Below, piece after piece: positions 24,297-36,463 of a stretch of DNA of 64,000 nt. Under the pieces are notes generated by a model. The model searched no databases, had not been told where the DNA came from, and saw only the letters and a list, made by a program, of their open reading frames with translations. The first letter of the stretch is position 1. Each line of letters starts with the position of its first letter. Origin of the DNA: Sebastes aleutianus. Lineage: Eukaryota; Chordata; Actinopteri; Perciformes; Sebastidae. Location of the stretch: positions 10,753,591 to 10,817,590 of the forward strand of contig CAKAKS010000067.1 of NCBI GenBank assembly GCA_916700875.1, read 5' to 3'. Position numbers and translations under genes: made by a program.

Positions 24297-24815
24297 TATT
24301 AAACCTGCAGTAGGCAGTATATTTGTTGGCATCATTGGGCAAAAATTCCATAATAGCCTTTCAGCATATTGTTATTCAAGTGTTCTGAGAGAAAACTAGA
24401 CTTCTGCACCTCCTCATGGCTCTGTTTTCAGGCTTTAGAAAATCTAGCCCTTGACGGGAGACTTTGAGCAATCACAGGTCATTTCATTGAGAGAGCGTTC
24501 CTATTGGCTGTTCATTCAACAGAGGCAGCTGTCAAATACTCGTGAACTCCAATCAAACGTTCAAACTAGGCAGCGCTGATCAAATATTAATTAATATTCT
24601 GTTACTGTAATGACTATTTCTCGCATAACATGTTTTCAGAAACATCTTGTAGTGTACTGTTTAGCTGTAAAATGAGAAAGTTTGCTCCGGCTGGTGGGCG
24701 ACGTTTTGTATTTCCTCAACTGATCTCGGGTCACAAACGTTCTCATTTTACAGCTAAAAAATACACTACAATAGGTTTATGAAAACATTTGAGGCGAGAA
24801 ATAGGCATTACAGTA
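24297..24815. mobile_element. Foldback/MITE-like element, family A copy 3 (right end lost)
   Basis: It starts TTAAACCTGCAGTAGGCAGT and follows copy 1 through the central hairpin: GTAAAATGAGAAAGTTTGCT near 24670 pairs with TTCTCATTTTACAGCTAAAA near 24740. The match stops after GGCATTACAGTAAGAG, so the right arm seen in copies 1 and 2 is missing. Confidence 0.8.
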
Positions 24816-24944
24816 AGAGTCACATTGTTCTGGTTGTTTTTACACCACTTTTATTTGCTTGTTGTTTTTTTGTTTTTTTACGGGAGCTGGTTTTGTGAAT
24901 GTGGCAACGGTTCCTTAAGGTGTTCTTTTTTCTTATGTTGTATA

Positions 24945-25140
24945 TCCTCAACTGAACTTTATTTATATAGCATCTTTAATACAATCATGCAGCCAAAAGT
25001 GCTTCACAGAGCAAGATTAAAAAAAAGCACATACAAAAAACTAAAAATAGGCAACAATAAATAGAATTTTGCAAGACTAAAAGTTACAACAATAAACAAT
25101 AACATTAAAATAAATAAAAGTCACGGGAATAAATAGGCTC
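24945..25140. repeat. LINE/SINE-like 3'-end repeat
   Basis: CTTTATTTATATAGCATCTT followed by AAAGTGCTTCACAGAGCAAG and an A-rich tail matches the widespread fish repeat also present at 28265-28440 and 38820-38990. Confidence 0.55.
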
Positions 25141-27090
25141 AAGAGATAGAAATAGTATGAAAACCAATGATTAAGGTATTAAATGATGAGGCACCTAAGT
25201 AAAAGCCAGGCTAAAAAGATACGTCTTAAGGTTTCTTTTAAAAGAGATCCACTTTAATTTCATGATATTTGTAAAAAACATGTTAGAAGAGATAAGGAGA
25301 TACACCGTTTAACCAACATAAAAAAAATACTAAATATCACATATCATACGCCTTAAGAACTACCACTAGTTTTTAAATTGTCATCCAGCATACAGTTTAC
25401 TGAGCTCTGCTTTTTATTCTGCAGATGAAAACCAGCCTTTTGGATAAATCTGACTCATTTACACAATATTGGCTTTAATTAATGTGTGCTGGCTCTGATA
25501 AATAAAGTTTATACTGTACAGTAAACTTCATTCATTAAAAATCCATAGTAAAAATAAATAAATATATTTAGTTTAGTTAGTTTATCCAGTTCTAAAGAAT
25601 AAATGCATAAATGACTCTTGCTGCCCTGATACTTTATGTTTGTCTTCCTTTTCTGTAACTGCAGATATTTGATCTAAAAGACATTTATTCAAGCGTTAAA
25701 ACAGAAGTAGCAGCAGTCACACACAGTAGAGCTTAAAGGCCAAGGTAACCGCTTAACAACAGGAGGTATTAACATTCGGGTTAAGGGTCCACTGGCGAAA
25801 CGGTTTTTAATAGCTCACATTTTAAGTGCTCTCAACATTAGTTTGTCACGTGTAGATCGACCAAAACGTGAGAATAGATACAGCAGAATGAAACGTGAGG
25901 AGAGCTGACCACGCTGATTCTGGTAAAGGTTAATTAACGATAAGCAACACAAGAAACCTGATGATCTGCAGTCGTCAAGTAACATATAATTCATAATTTA
26001 TTAGACATTTCTATTTTAACTCAGGTTAGAAAAAAAAAGAAGTCAGTTTTATTTAAGATTTTACAATTGTTGCTTTCAGGAGGAACTATATGTTCATATA
26101 ATGGGACAGCAGAGTTCAATAATTTTCATTTTTTCCACACATTTTTTCAGCATCTCACCTGTATTTTTTCCCCATGATCATGTGGTAAACCCTCTGGATC
26201 TATCATTTAGTTGTAAACTCCTCAGACTGGCAGTGTGAGGCCTCAGGGGAAGACAACAGGTGTATTCCTTGTGGGGCAGTTTTCTTGTGGTAAAACCATT
26301 TTAAGACCATCATCGTCGTTTAATCTCACAAGAAGCAAAGCTGTGAGCAGCCCTGGATACCTAGATTCATGAGATAATATTCAAAGCGTAAAAGAGTTAG
26401 TCTTTCACTCGTGGGAAAGATCTGCTGCTGCTGCTGCTGCTGCTGTAGGCGTACCATGAAAACAACCACAAACTTTATTTTATTCACAAGCACTCCTAGT
26501 TTACAGTCAACATTAGTTTTTGTGGCAACATTTGTTGTGATTTGTTTACTTCCAGGTCAGACACACAAGTAAAGACTCAATTCAACGTTAATACTTACTG
26601 GCTAAACTTTGTGGGTTACATGTCCTGCTCGGGAAGTCTTGTGCCAAACCAGTGCCTAGGATCTGTGGCTCTTATAAATCTGGACTGCAGCAGGGGCAGT
26701 GCAGCGGGGGCGGTGCTGGACTTTGGAGAAGGGGATGGGTTCTTTGACTAAGAATAGAAAAGCATGAAGGCCCACCGTCCTGATGCCCTATTTGGCTGAG
26801 GAAACACACACCACGGAACTTCATGTGACAGGCGACATATACTGAGCTCTGCCTGACTCAGTGTCTGTGACCCATATCACATAACTTCACTTCTTTACCT
26901 GAAAAGAAGATCTTGGTTGCGTTAATGATAGTCTTTAGTTTTATGGAAAAAGCCGAGAGTTGAATAGGCAACATCAGTGAGTTTAATTACTGTACTCAAT
27001 GGCCCCCGTCACCTTTTAATTCATCTATTGTCACGCCCGTAAAAATAACTAAATCAACAAGCAAACCCATACAATAATACAAACTACTTT
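25141..27090. other. Spacer without recognised genes
   Basis: AT-rich sequence. It includes a short (CTG)n tract at 26422-26442. No exon or RNA gene was recognised. Confidence 0.3.
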
Positions 27091-27139
27091 ATGTTAGTGT
27101 TGCTAATCTCTTCTCGGTGTAAACTGCTGCAAATGACCA

Positions 27140-27260
27140 GCCCGTTCTCATTCCCAGGCCGTCAAACACCGACGCTCTGTCATGACCCTCGGCGTCCGAT
27201 ACCGACGCACAAGGCACCCTTTAGCGTCCGTATGAGATGCACCGGGCTGGCCATTCAGGG
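27140..27260. repeat. Dispersed repeat fragment (family D)
   Basis: TTCTCATTCCCAGGCCGTCA followed by CCGACGCACAAGGCACCCTT recurs at 33133-33215 and, in palindromic form, at 57887-57933. It is part of a longer teleost repeat. Confidence 0.6.
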
Positions 27261-27389
27261 CCAGCTCTATCTCTTTTGGTGCCCTGTAGGCAAATTCGGA
27301 TTTGGATTAATTTGTTGCCTCAATGCAGAAAAAGAGAAAGGGCGCCCACCAGCATTTTTTTTTTTTATATTTAGAGGGCGACCATGTAG

Positions 27390-27808
27390 CACCTCTCTCT
27401 GAAACGCTCTGTTTGAGCTCCGCCCCCTCCCCCTCGAAAAGCCCAGTCTGCTCTGATTGGTCAGCTGGTCCACTCTGTTGTGATTGGTCAACTGAATCAA
27501 ACTCTTCGGACTTCGCTCCAGCTCCGCTCTAACTAGCTTTGTTTGAGGGCGTGCCAAATTAGCCGTGAGGAAGATATTATGCAAATGTGTTACTTGGTGA
27601 CATCACCACGTTATGGAAGAAAAGAAAAGGCGGGACTTCAATCAAGGCATTCAGGAGCAGTGTTTCTGTGGGGGATAGTAACTCCCATTGGCCCTTTGGC
27701 ATGGACTTTGGGCTTTGTAACTTTACAGAACTTTTACATGCACAAAAAAACTATATAACACACTAAAGGAAAGGGAAAAAGCACAAAAGCATAATAGTTC
27801 CTCTTTAA
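27390..27808. mobile_element. TTAA-bounded MITE, family B, 5'-truncated copy
   Basis: It shares with 60350-60749 the block AGCCCAGTCTGCTCTGATTG, ACTCTTCGGACTTCGCTCC, GTTACTTGGTGACATCACCA and the right end AATAGTTCCTCTTTAA. The left terminal repeat is not recognisable. Confidence 0.7.
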
Positions 27809-28261
27809 CAGAAAATATAAATCAACTAATAAATTGTATCTATATTATATCTATAATATTTTTTTATAGATTAACATTAGTCACGCTTACACATTAATGA
27901 ATCACTAATTATATTCCGATGATATAATTATTTTTTTCCTGAAATGAGCCATTCCGCATAATGAGCACTTTCACTTTTGGTGCATTAAGTATATTTTTAA
28001 TCTAATGTACTTTTAAGTAAGATTTAAAATACATTACTTTTACCTGTAACAGAGTACTTTTACACTGTGGTGATACTAAGAAGATCTGAGTACTTCTTCC
28101 TCCAAATTTAAACATAAAATTATAATAATGATAAAACAACACATATTTGTAAGTTTAACTACTTTTGCACTGACAGAGGAAATAATTGTTTGCATATATT
28201 GCTTCTTTGAAATCCTATATGGAATTCATCCCAAATAATAATTGAGTTGAGAATGGTTTGG

Positions 28262-28440
28262 AGGCAAGGCAAGGCAGCTTTATTTGTATAGCACATTTCA
28301 GCAACAGGGCAACTCAAAGTGCTTTACATAAACATTCAAGAACATTGTGACAAAGTGCAAAAGAACATTAAGACATAATTAAAACAGTTATAAAAACATT
28401 AAAGATTAGAAAATAAAAACAAGCTAAAAATAAAAACTAT
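28262..28440. repeat. LINE/SINE-like 3'-end repeat
   Basis: GGCAGCTTTATTTGTATAGC, ACTCAAAGTGCTTTACATAA and an A-rich tail. A very common teleost interspersed repeat. Confidence 0.65.
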
Positions 28441-29355
28441 GATAGAAGCTAAAATAGAGTATAACACACAAGAGTAAAAGCTGTAGTGCAGTATATAAGA
28501 TCATTATCTGGTTTAATAAAAGGCAGCAGCAGCAAACAGGAAAGTTTGCAGATGCAGATGCTCAAAACACAAAACACAATATTCAGGACCGATATGATCA
28601 ACAATAAAAGCATTTTGTTTCATGGACTCTCAGGATGATATAAGAAGCTCCTCAGCATCAGTGTCTGCAGGATGGTGATGGAGATGGTGATGATACAGAT
28701 GCATCCTGCCGCCGTGTGGTGGACGTTTAGTCCTGCACGAGGCCTGCACCAGCCTCTCCAAAGTTGTTGCACAATGTGAGCAGATTTTGTTCAAAACTAT
28801 TGTCTGATATCTGTTCATTAATGTTGTTAAATTGATCGTGAGGCACTTCATTAAGAAAATATTTAGATTATTTATGTTTTTTAATGGCATTTTAATGCAA
28901 CTCATTAAAGAGTAAATTTATAGTCAATAACTGTGTGAGTGAAATCAAAACCAGATAACCTTTGTGTTTTTTTCCTCTACCGGGCTGACTGGTTCTTGCC
29001 AATAACCAGATTGAACTTTAACATTCAGTCTATTTCAGGTAACACCTGTGCGTAAAGTTGACTAAGCAAACATCCTTGTGTAAGCCTTGTGTAACAGAAC
29101 TTCTCCACGGCGATGCATGGGTTAAATCTTCTTGCTAGAAAGTTTGACTTTGGGCTGAATTGGATAAATGAGCAGACAGGAAAGCCTCCAGTCCTCCTCT
29201 CTTCTCCTCTCCACATATCAGTCCTCTCTGAGTACTGATATGTTGTTCTGTGTCAGAGCTGCAACTGAGAGCATCCACAGATATCCTTCATGTTATAATC
29301 TGATTTATCATTGATTTACAGGAGGGATTTATATTTTTCTTCTAGTTTTATTGCC
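28441..29355 (+). other. Upstream region of the lysyl oxidase gene
   Basis: No coding exon was found. A 9 bp inverted repeat, CATATCAGT/ACTGATATG (29214-29222 and 29234-29242), lies about 115-140 bp before the start codon. The transcription start was not located. Confidence 0.35.
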
Positions 29356-32300
29356 ATGGCAAAATTGTCACTCTTGTTTTTATACTTTTTCCATGGACAA
29401 CTTCCTCTCATCTTTGGCCAGCAGCAGCAGCAGCAGCAGCAGATGCGCACATCTGGACCGTGGCGGCACCGGATCCAGTGGGAGAACAACGGGCAGGTTT
29501 ATAGTTTAATGAGCACCGGATCAGAGTACCACGCTCCGGTTCGCTCCAGAAGCCAATCCAGGGTGTATTTCACCGGCAGGAGGGATGATGGCACCAGGAG
29601 CCACATCATGTCTGGAGCGCACAGAGGAGCGACTCTTCCAGTGAGACCCGGACAGACTGAGCCCATCAGGATAGAGCCAGGATCTATTAGACGAGATGTT
29701 AGACATTATTCTGCGCCTCTTAATGGTCGTGCGTCAGCGGCCAGACAGCAGCCTGAGCGCCAACATGGAACAGGAGCTGCAGGTTATGTAGGCGCACAAC
29801 GCACCAACACCATCAACGCGTCTGTACCAGGCAGGAGAGGAGGTGATGCTGCTCTGCACACCAGAGGAGGAGAACCGGGTCCAGGTGTGCAGTACCAGCA
29901 GTTACAGTCCAGCTCAGTAGATCCCTCAGGTCTGGAGAGAGACTCCCAGGCTGCTGCTCCATCAGCTGCACTCAGCGAGGATGGTTCAAACGAGGCGCAT
30001 GATACTGGAGAGGACATGGTTAACGACGACCCTCGAAACCCGTTTAAAAACCACAGGAACTCAGTTCTCTACAACTCGTATCCCACGAGAGGGAGGTCAG
30101 CGGCCCGCACGCGCCGTCCACCTGGCACAGGGTCTGGGACAAGATATTTCCAAAATGGTGAGTGAAGGAATGAGTATAGTTACCTCTTAATTTGCATGGA
30201 TGATCTTATACACCAACTATTACGTTTTAAATTTGCTGGTTTTGTGAATATTTTAAAGCCTGTTTTTGTGACAAGTTAAAAAAGACTATAAGTGTATTAC
30301 TGTTAATGCAAAAGCATAAGTAAGTTCATAGTAGGCTAAGTAATGATGTTAATATATGTAATGAGGTTAAAAAGATCATACATTACATCATACATACAAG
30401 GATTGTCTAAAACCATTAAAAGTGGATAAAATAGTTAAAACCTGTTATATCTTGTTTAAAAATAGTTAAAACGTTATGTCACATTGTTTACTGTATTCTT
30501 TATTGATTAAAGGGACTGTTTGTAAGAATCAGAAATGCTTGTTAACAGCGACACCTGTGGCCGCTAAGTCAACTAAAGTCAGCGTCGGGCTCGTGCTTCT
30601 GCTCATAGACATGAACGAGCATTGCTCAAAACAGTGAGGCGACACACGTCAGCTAAAACCACAATATCACTCTATATTTCACCTGCTTGGCAGTAATGTT
30701 AGCTGACTAGGCAAGCAGGCAGAGGAGCAGAGACTCCGGCCACACGCGAGCGCGCATGGGATCGGGACCCGGTAGATTTATACGTGTAAAAAGTTACAAA
30801 CAGTCCCTTTAAATGATCTTACACCAAATATTATGTTTAAATCAGCTGGTTTTGTGAATACATTTTAAAGCCTCTTTTCACAGTCTCATGTCTCCCTTCA
30901 GTGAGAGGGAAAACACTGAATGACAAGAAGGGAAAAAAAATCCTAGTTGGGCTTTGGTATCCCAGACTGAAAGCTCAGGAATGTAAAACACTTTGAATTA
31001 TGCCAACAAACACAAACAGCTGCTCTGATTTTCAGCCTGGACACCTTCTATATCAGGGAATTGTTCTTGGCACGAAAAAATTGGCAACATTAAGATATTA
31101 GAATTTCACAAAAAAACTTGGATTGTCCCTTTAATCTGCTCTCCCAGGACTGCCAGACCTGGTGCCCGACCCGTATGCCATCCAAGCAGGTGCTTACATC
31201 CAGCGCATGCAGATGTTTGCGCTCCGCTGTGCAGCTGAGGAGAACTGTCTGGCCAGGTAATCTGTGATGCCAAAAGTGATTCACTTCCTCAGACACACAC
31301 ACACACACAGTTTCCTTTGTTTTTACTGCCCATTGAAGGTTAATTTGACTTGTTTTAACACAACTTTCGACTGTTTCACGATACCTTTCAATTACATCTG
31401 TATAACTTCTGTTGATAGAGCTACAAAAACAGTTTGATGTTATTATGGAACAGTGATTCTCCAACATGATGTCCTGCCAAGACATAAATGTTCTGGGTTG
31501 GTTTTCCCAAAAGCATTCAGCACAATGGAACAAACCCTTTGCACTGTGAAAACTACTGTAGCCCCCGGGAGCTCAGCCAGTAGCACTTTCCAACGCAGCT
31601 TATGCCCCCCGTTTCCCCTGTGATCCATCCAAGGTCGGCTTATGGACCCACCGTGAAGGACATCGACTTCAGAGTCCTCCTGCGGTTCCCCCAGAAAGTG
31701 AAGAACCAAGGGACCACTGACTTCCTTCCTGTCAAGCCCAGATATCAGTGGGACTGGCACAGCTGTCACCAGTGAGTTCACTCAGAATAAGTGAAATTAC
31801 CTTTAAATGTAATGATCCGCACAGCTCCATTCAGCTCTGATAAAAACACCACAGCTTCAACATCCACTTAAGAACATCAGATTGTGGGTTTAAAGGCATC
31901 CCTGATCCTTGTTTGAGCCCTATTCTTTTCTGTTCTCCCCCCTCAGACACTACCACAGCATGGATGCCTTCAGTAACTACGACCTGCTGGACGTCGTCAC
32001 TGGACGTAAAGTGGCCGAGGGACACAAGGCCAGTTTTTGTCTGGAGGACACAGGCTGTGACCCTGGATTCAGGCGGCGCTACGCCTGTACATCTCATACA
32101 CAGGTAATATATACAGTATGTTGTCTAGCCTTTGATAAATCAAGGAGCCTCATTGAGACCAAGAGGAGGAAATTAGCAGTGAGGAATCAGAAACAATCAC
32201 AGACATCTCTTAATATGTACAAAGTTAAAACTTTAAATCAACCCATGTGGAATGAGACAGTTAAATAATATGGCACAAAGTACTGGAAGTCAGTCCTCCC

Positions 32301-34908
32301 AAGTTTAGTATTTACTAGGGCTTTCAAAGTAAACGCGATAATAATGCGTTAACGCAAATTTGTTTTAACGCCACTAATTTATTTAATGCATTAACAGGAC
32401 TTGCAATTTTTAGGTTGTAGCGGGCTCAGGTTTAAAGCTAAAGTGAAGATAGTAGCGGCATCATATGAAACTAGAAAACCTAAGGAATCCATCGGTACCA
32501 ACCATTTCATGCTAGCTTGTCGTAAAGGAGGCTAAATAATGCTCCAAAGTTACGCTAAATTTTGGCGAGGAAAAACTGTCGAGGCCATTTTCAAAAGGAT
32601 CCCTTGACCTCTGACCTCAAGATATGTGAATGAAAATGGGTTCTATGGGTACCCACGAGTCTCCCCTTTACAGACATGCCCACTTTATGATAATCACATG
32701 CAGTTTGAGGCAAGTCATAGTCAAGTCAGCACACTGACACACTGACAGCTGTTGTTGCCTGTTGGGCTTGAAAAAACATCATGGTTGGGCTTAAAATGAC
32801 TGTTTGTACAGTAAAAATGAAACTGAACGTTGTGAACACGAGACACGAATGAACAGCTGATTGTAACGTGACACACAGGACACAAACGGTGGTCTCCTGG
32901 ATGAAAGCCTAGTGTTGAAAATACAAATTCACCAGAAAGTAGGAAACCTTTTTAACAACTAATGAGGTGAGATAGGACCATGAATCACTCAGAATTGCTT
33001 AAAAAAGTGATCTTTGCTTTGGTTTGTATTGAATTGAAAACGGAAAAGTTAGCTATCTCTTGGTCGCAAAAAATCATGGTTTGTTGTTACTGTGCACAAA
33101 TGTCGGGTCTCAGGAGATGGCTACCTGACCGGTTCTCATTCCCAGGGCGTTAAATACCGAGGCTTTGTCACGGCCTTTGGTATTCTGTACCGCCGCACAA
33201 GGCACCAACCTTAAGACCCCAAAAACAGGGAGGATTTCAAAACCAAAGCGTGGGGTCTGGGTCCTCCCCCACAAAAAATGTGAGTTTCAGACACTTTGTT
33301 TTCTGCATTCTGGTGACTTTTAAAGAATGAAAATAGCTAAATATTAAGTACACTGCAATAGCATTTTTATGTTAAATAGGCTTACTTTTAATTTTACTTT
33401 TAATTCTCAGGAAAGAAAACGGAATAATTCGCCCCTCTGGCATAAACTAATATTCATCAGTTATTATTCATTCATTCATTTTTAGCCTGTGCTTAAGTAT
33501 TTCTTTCTCTTAGTGCTCTTCATTTCTCTCTCCATCTCTCAGTCACCGAAGGTCCTTTCAGAAAAAAACACGACAACGGCACCACTGCGCGCTGAAACCC
33601 ATTTTACTTTATATTTTTTATATTTTAACGTTTTGCACCGCACCACAACGGCTTTTGGCTGCAACAGTAAATGCTCTGAGAAAGGGAGCTGGGAGTGTGG
33701 TGACGTAGTTTAAAGAGCGAGAAGACACACACCAGACAGGAGCGTTTCTGTGCGTTGAGTTTCACTTTAATGTTACAATAAGCTGTTCGTTCGTGTCCCG
33801 TGTTCACAACATTCAGCGTCATTTTCACTTACACTTACAAACATAGTAATTTTAAGCTCAACCATGTTGTTCCTTCCTGAACCTAACTATTGTGGTTTTG
33901 TTGCAAAAAATAATGACACCTAGGGGCGTGACAAAGCGGCCGTATGTGACGAGTTGGGATGAGAACGTGTTGGGTCAGCAAGCCAACTAACTAACTAGAT
34001 TTAGTCTACCAGTTTGGATAACTTTACCATATAGTAGATCAGCGTCTCCTCTATTTGGGTTGTAGTTCAAAGATGTACAGTTTTCATAGTATTTTATTTA
34101 GTCAAACAAAACATATTGAAGGTAGCAAGGCTCTGAGTTACAGTTACTTTTGCTTTAGAGGTTTTTACAAATCCTCCTGATCCACTTCTGAGAAATGTTT
34201 TTCTAACTAAAACTCCAATGCACGCCAATAATGAAAAAAGCTTCCTGAGGACATGGGAATATTTATTATATCTGTTGTCTGGGCTCTGTGATTCAGGCTT
34301 TGCACGGCTTAGCGCTGGTTTCGTGTAACAGCTTCTCTTCCAGAGAACTGTTTGTATAACTAAAACTCAAATCTGCTTCATTTGCAGCGCTTGTAGGAAA
34401 AAAGTAGTCAAAGTTGTCTGAAGAGTCAAAAGCTTTAAACCACACTGGATGTGTTTTCAGGGCCTGAGTCCAGGATGCCATGATGTATACGCAGCCAACA
34501 TTGACTGTCAGTGGATCGACATCACAGACGTTCCTCCAGGAAACTACATCTTGAAGGTAACACGTGTCACTTTAACTGTTTTATTTCTCTACATGGAGGT
34601 TTTATTATACAACAAACCTGCCTGCAGAGCTGATCAAACAGGTTTCATTTATTTCAGGTTACTGTCAATCCCAATTCCCACGTCCTGGAGTCAGACTTCA
34701 CCAACAACGTAGTGAGATGTGATATCACGTACACAGGAACTTATGTTCAGACACGCAACTGTCGAGTATCAAGGTACCGTACGAGTGTTTCTGTTGAACG
34801 AATACATGAGGAAAACAGTCTGATGACGATTGAAAGATTCTGTATGAAGTCTTGTGTTTTGGATGCCTTATTTCAATGTCTCTTTTTCTTCCTTTTTTCA
34901 GGGGTTGA
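29356..34908 (+). CDS. Lysyl oxidase, LOX/LOXL1/LOXL5 subfamily (possibly loxl5b)
   Basis: Seven coding exons: 29356-30157, 31148-31256, 31634-31771, 31947-32103, 34461-34556, 34658-34773 and 34902-34908 (TGA). Exons 2-6 are 109, 138, 157, 96 and 116 nt, the sizes I recall for LOX. The product is 474 aa. The start lies in GCCATGG. Residues 1-21 are a signal peptide, followed by eight glutamines and an Arg-rich propeptide with the conserved WRHRIQWENNGQVYSL. The catalytic domain has the copper site WHSCHQHYHSMD, the LTQ lysine in EGHKASFCLED, the LTQ tyrosine in CHDVYAANIDCQW and all expected cysteines. There are no SRCR domains, so LOXL2-4 are excluded. The enzyme oxidises lysines of secreted collagen and elastin to allysine. 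The BMP1 cleavage region reads MVNDDPRNPF, where LOX has MVGDDPYNPY. The last exon adds only Arg-Gly. Which of lox, loxl1 or loxl5a/b it is cannot be settled without a tree. Confidence 0.93.
29419..29442 (+). repeat. CAG repeat encoding Q8 in the lysyl oxidase propeptide
   Basis: A run of eight glutamine codons, nearly all CAG, directly after the predicted signal peptide. Human LOX has QQQ at the same place. Confidence 0.9.
30507..30812. mobile_element. TTAA-bounded MITE in lysyl oxidase intron 1
   Basis: TTAA-AGGGACTGTTTGTAA on the left and TTACAAACAGTCCCT-TTAA on the right are perfect 15 bp inverted repeats flanked by TTAA. The inside is 268 bp without a reading frame. A piggyBac-like target preference fits. 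Confidence 0.8.
31018..31133. repeat. Possible repeat end before lysyl oxidase exon 2
   Basis: The end TTGGATTGTCCCTTTAATC resembles right ends of the TTAA-type repeats in this window. The left boundary is unknown. It stops 15 bp before the exon 2 start at 31148, so it would lie within the acceptor region. Confidence 0.25.
32316..32772. mobile_element. hAT-like non-autonomous element, copy 1 (truncated, lysyl oxidase intron 4)
   Basis: It starts TAGGGCTTTCAAAGTAAACG and follows the two fuller copies (35726-36463 and 61689-62405) through TTGTTTTAACGCCACTAATT, CCCTTGACCTCTGACCTCAA and CTGACAGCTGTTGTTGCCTG. It then stops where a foldback element begins at about 32773. Confidence 0.8.
32779..33867. 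mobile_element. Foldback element with about 95 bp inverted arms (lysyl oxidase intron 4)
   Basis: The left arm 32779-32873 (CATGGTTGGGCTTAAAATGA to TTGTAACGTGAC) is the imperfect reverse complement of 33771-33867 (TGTTACAATAAGCTGTTCGT to TTTTAAGCTCAACCATG). The interior holds family D sequence (33133-33215) and a 460 bp block also present at 43405-43830. It interrupts the hAT-like copy on its left. Confidence 0.7.
33225..33690. repeat. Dispersed repeat block, copy 1
   Basis: It is co-linear with 43405-43830. Shared runs include GTCCTCCCCCA, TTCTGGTGACTTTTAA, TTTTAATTTTACTTTTAATT, TCTCAGGAAAGAAAAC and GAAGGTCCTTTCAGA. Copies are in the same orientation, 10 kb apart. No reading frame. Confidence 0.7.
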
Positions 34909-35356
34909 AATCCTCCATTCAAGTACTATCTGCAGGGGTTTTGCAGCAAACATCTCTCCCAGTACTGTACAGCAACAGCGACTCTGTGACTAACAAAAAA
35001 GTGCAATTGTGTTTAATCGTAACTGCTATAGTCTTGTGTTGCATTTACTGGAAATACATGCAAACGTTTACACATATTTTGTACATTAAACTAGTGAGAT
35101 CCTCGGATTTACTTGATTATGTATTTCTACAAATGTGCCTGAATTCATAACAAAAAGATATCTTCTTTATTGCCTTAACAAATACAAGTACTGTGTTCAT
35201 ATACATGTATTTCTTGAATGCTGGTTTATTGCTTGAAATGTGTGTTTTGTTGCCACGTGTTGTCTTTGTCTTATTTTTCTGCTTTGTATTATTGTTACGT
35301 GCACGTTTTATTTAAAGGATAAGATATTCTGTATTTTTGTTATTGTCAACAAATCT

Positions 35357-35362
35357 AATAAA
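35357..35362 (+). terminator. Polyadenylation signal of the lysyl oxidase gene
   Basis: AATAAA lies 449 bp after the TGA, preceded by T-rich sequence typical of a 3'UTR end. Confidence 0.55.
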
Positions 35363-35725
35363 AAGTTCAAAACCAACTTAGTCTTCTTTCCATACTTTCT
35401 GACTTCTATAGCCGGTCTGTGGCTCTCAGTCCCAAGTCCATTGGTTCCTACTGAAGACAGAAATCTTTAAAAACAGCTCCCAAATATATAGTTTAATTTT
35501 CTAAAAAGACTAAATTATTTCCTAAAACAGCTGGACACTAGCTTTTAGCAAATGTTTCTCAAACAGGAGCAAATAGTGAATTTGTTAGGGACTATTTCTA
35601 GCTACGGATTTGGATGTGAAAGTGAGTATTTCTGGTATCAGGACGGTCTATTTGTTAGTACTGTAGGATCAGTTCACTGCTGGTTTTGGTCTTTTCATGG
35701 GATGTGTTGACAATAAGAAAAGTAC

Positions 35726-36463
35726 TAGGGCTGTCAAAGTTAACCAGCTAATAACGCGTTAATGCAAATTCCTTTTAACGCCACTAATTTCTTTAACGCA
35801 TTAACATAACTTGTGATTTTTTTGGTTGTAGCGGGCTCAGTTTAAAGCTAGAGTGAAGATACTGGTATCATATGAAACTAGAAAACCTAACGAATCCATT
35901 GGTACCAACCATGTCATAACGCTCCAAATTTACGCTAATTTTTGGCGAGGAAAAACTGGCATGGCCATTTTCCAAGGGATCCCTTGACCTCTGACCTCAA
36001 GTTATGTGAATTAAAATGTGTTCTATGGGTACCCACGAGTCTCCCCTTTACAGACATGCCCACTTTAAGATAATCAAATGCAGTTTGGGGCAAGTCATAG
36101 TCAAGTCAGCACACTGACACACTGACAGCTGTTGTTGCCTGTTGGGCTGCAGTTTGTCATGTTATTATTTGAGCATATTTTTTTATGCTAAATGCAGTAC
36201 CTGTGAGAGTTTCTGGTCAATATGTGTCATTATTTTGTGTTGTTAATTGATTTCCAATAATACAGGTATACATACATTTGCATAAAGCAAGCATATATGG
36301 CAACTCCCATGTTGATAAGAGTATTAAATACTTGACAAATCTCCCTTTAAGGTACATTTTCAACAGATAAAAAATGTGCGAATAATTTGCGATTAATCGC
36401 GATTAACTATGGACAATCATGTGATTAGTCATGATTAAATGTTTTAATCGATTGACAGCCCTA
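35726..36463. mobile_element. hAT-like non-autonomous element, copy 2 (complete)
   Basis: The termini are TAGGGCTGTCAAAGTTAA and ATTGACAGCCCTA, inverted. The flanks AAAAGTAC (35718-35725) and AAAAATAC (36464-36471) match at 7 of 8 positions, as expected for an 8 bp hAT duplication. The terminal regions are rich in GCGATTAA/TTAACGC steps. No transposase. Confidence 0.85.

Noticed and set aside
27091..27402. 103-codon plus-strand frame
   Set aside because: It spans dispersed repeats that recur elsewhere in the window without an intact frame.
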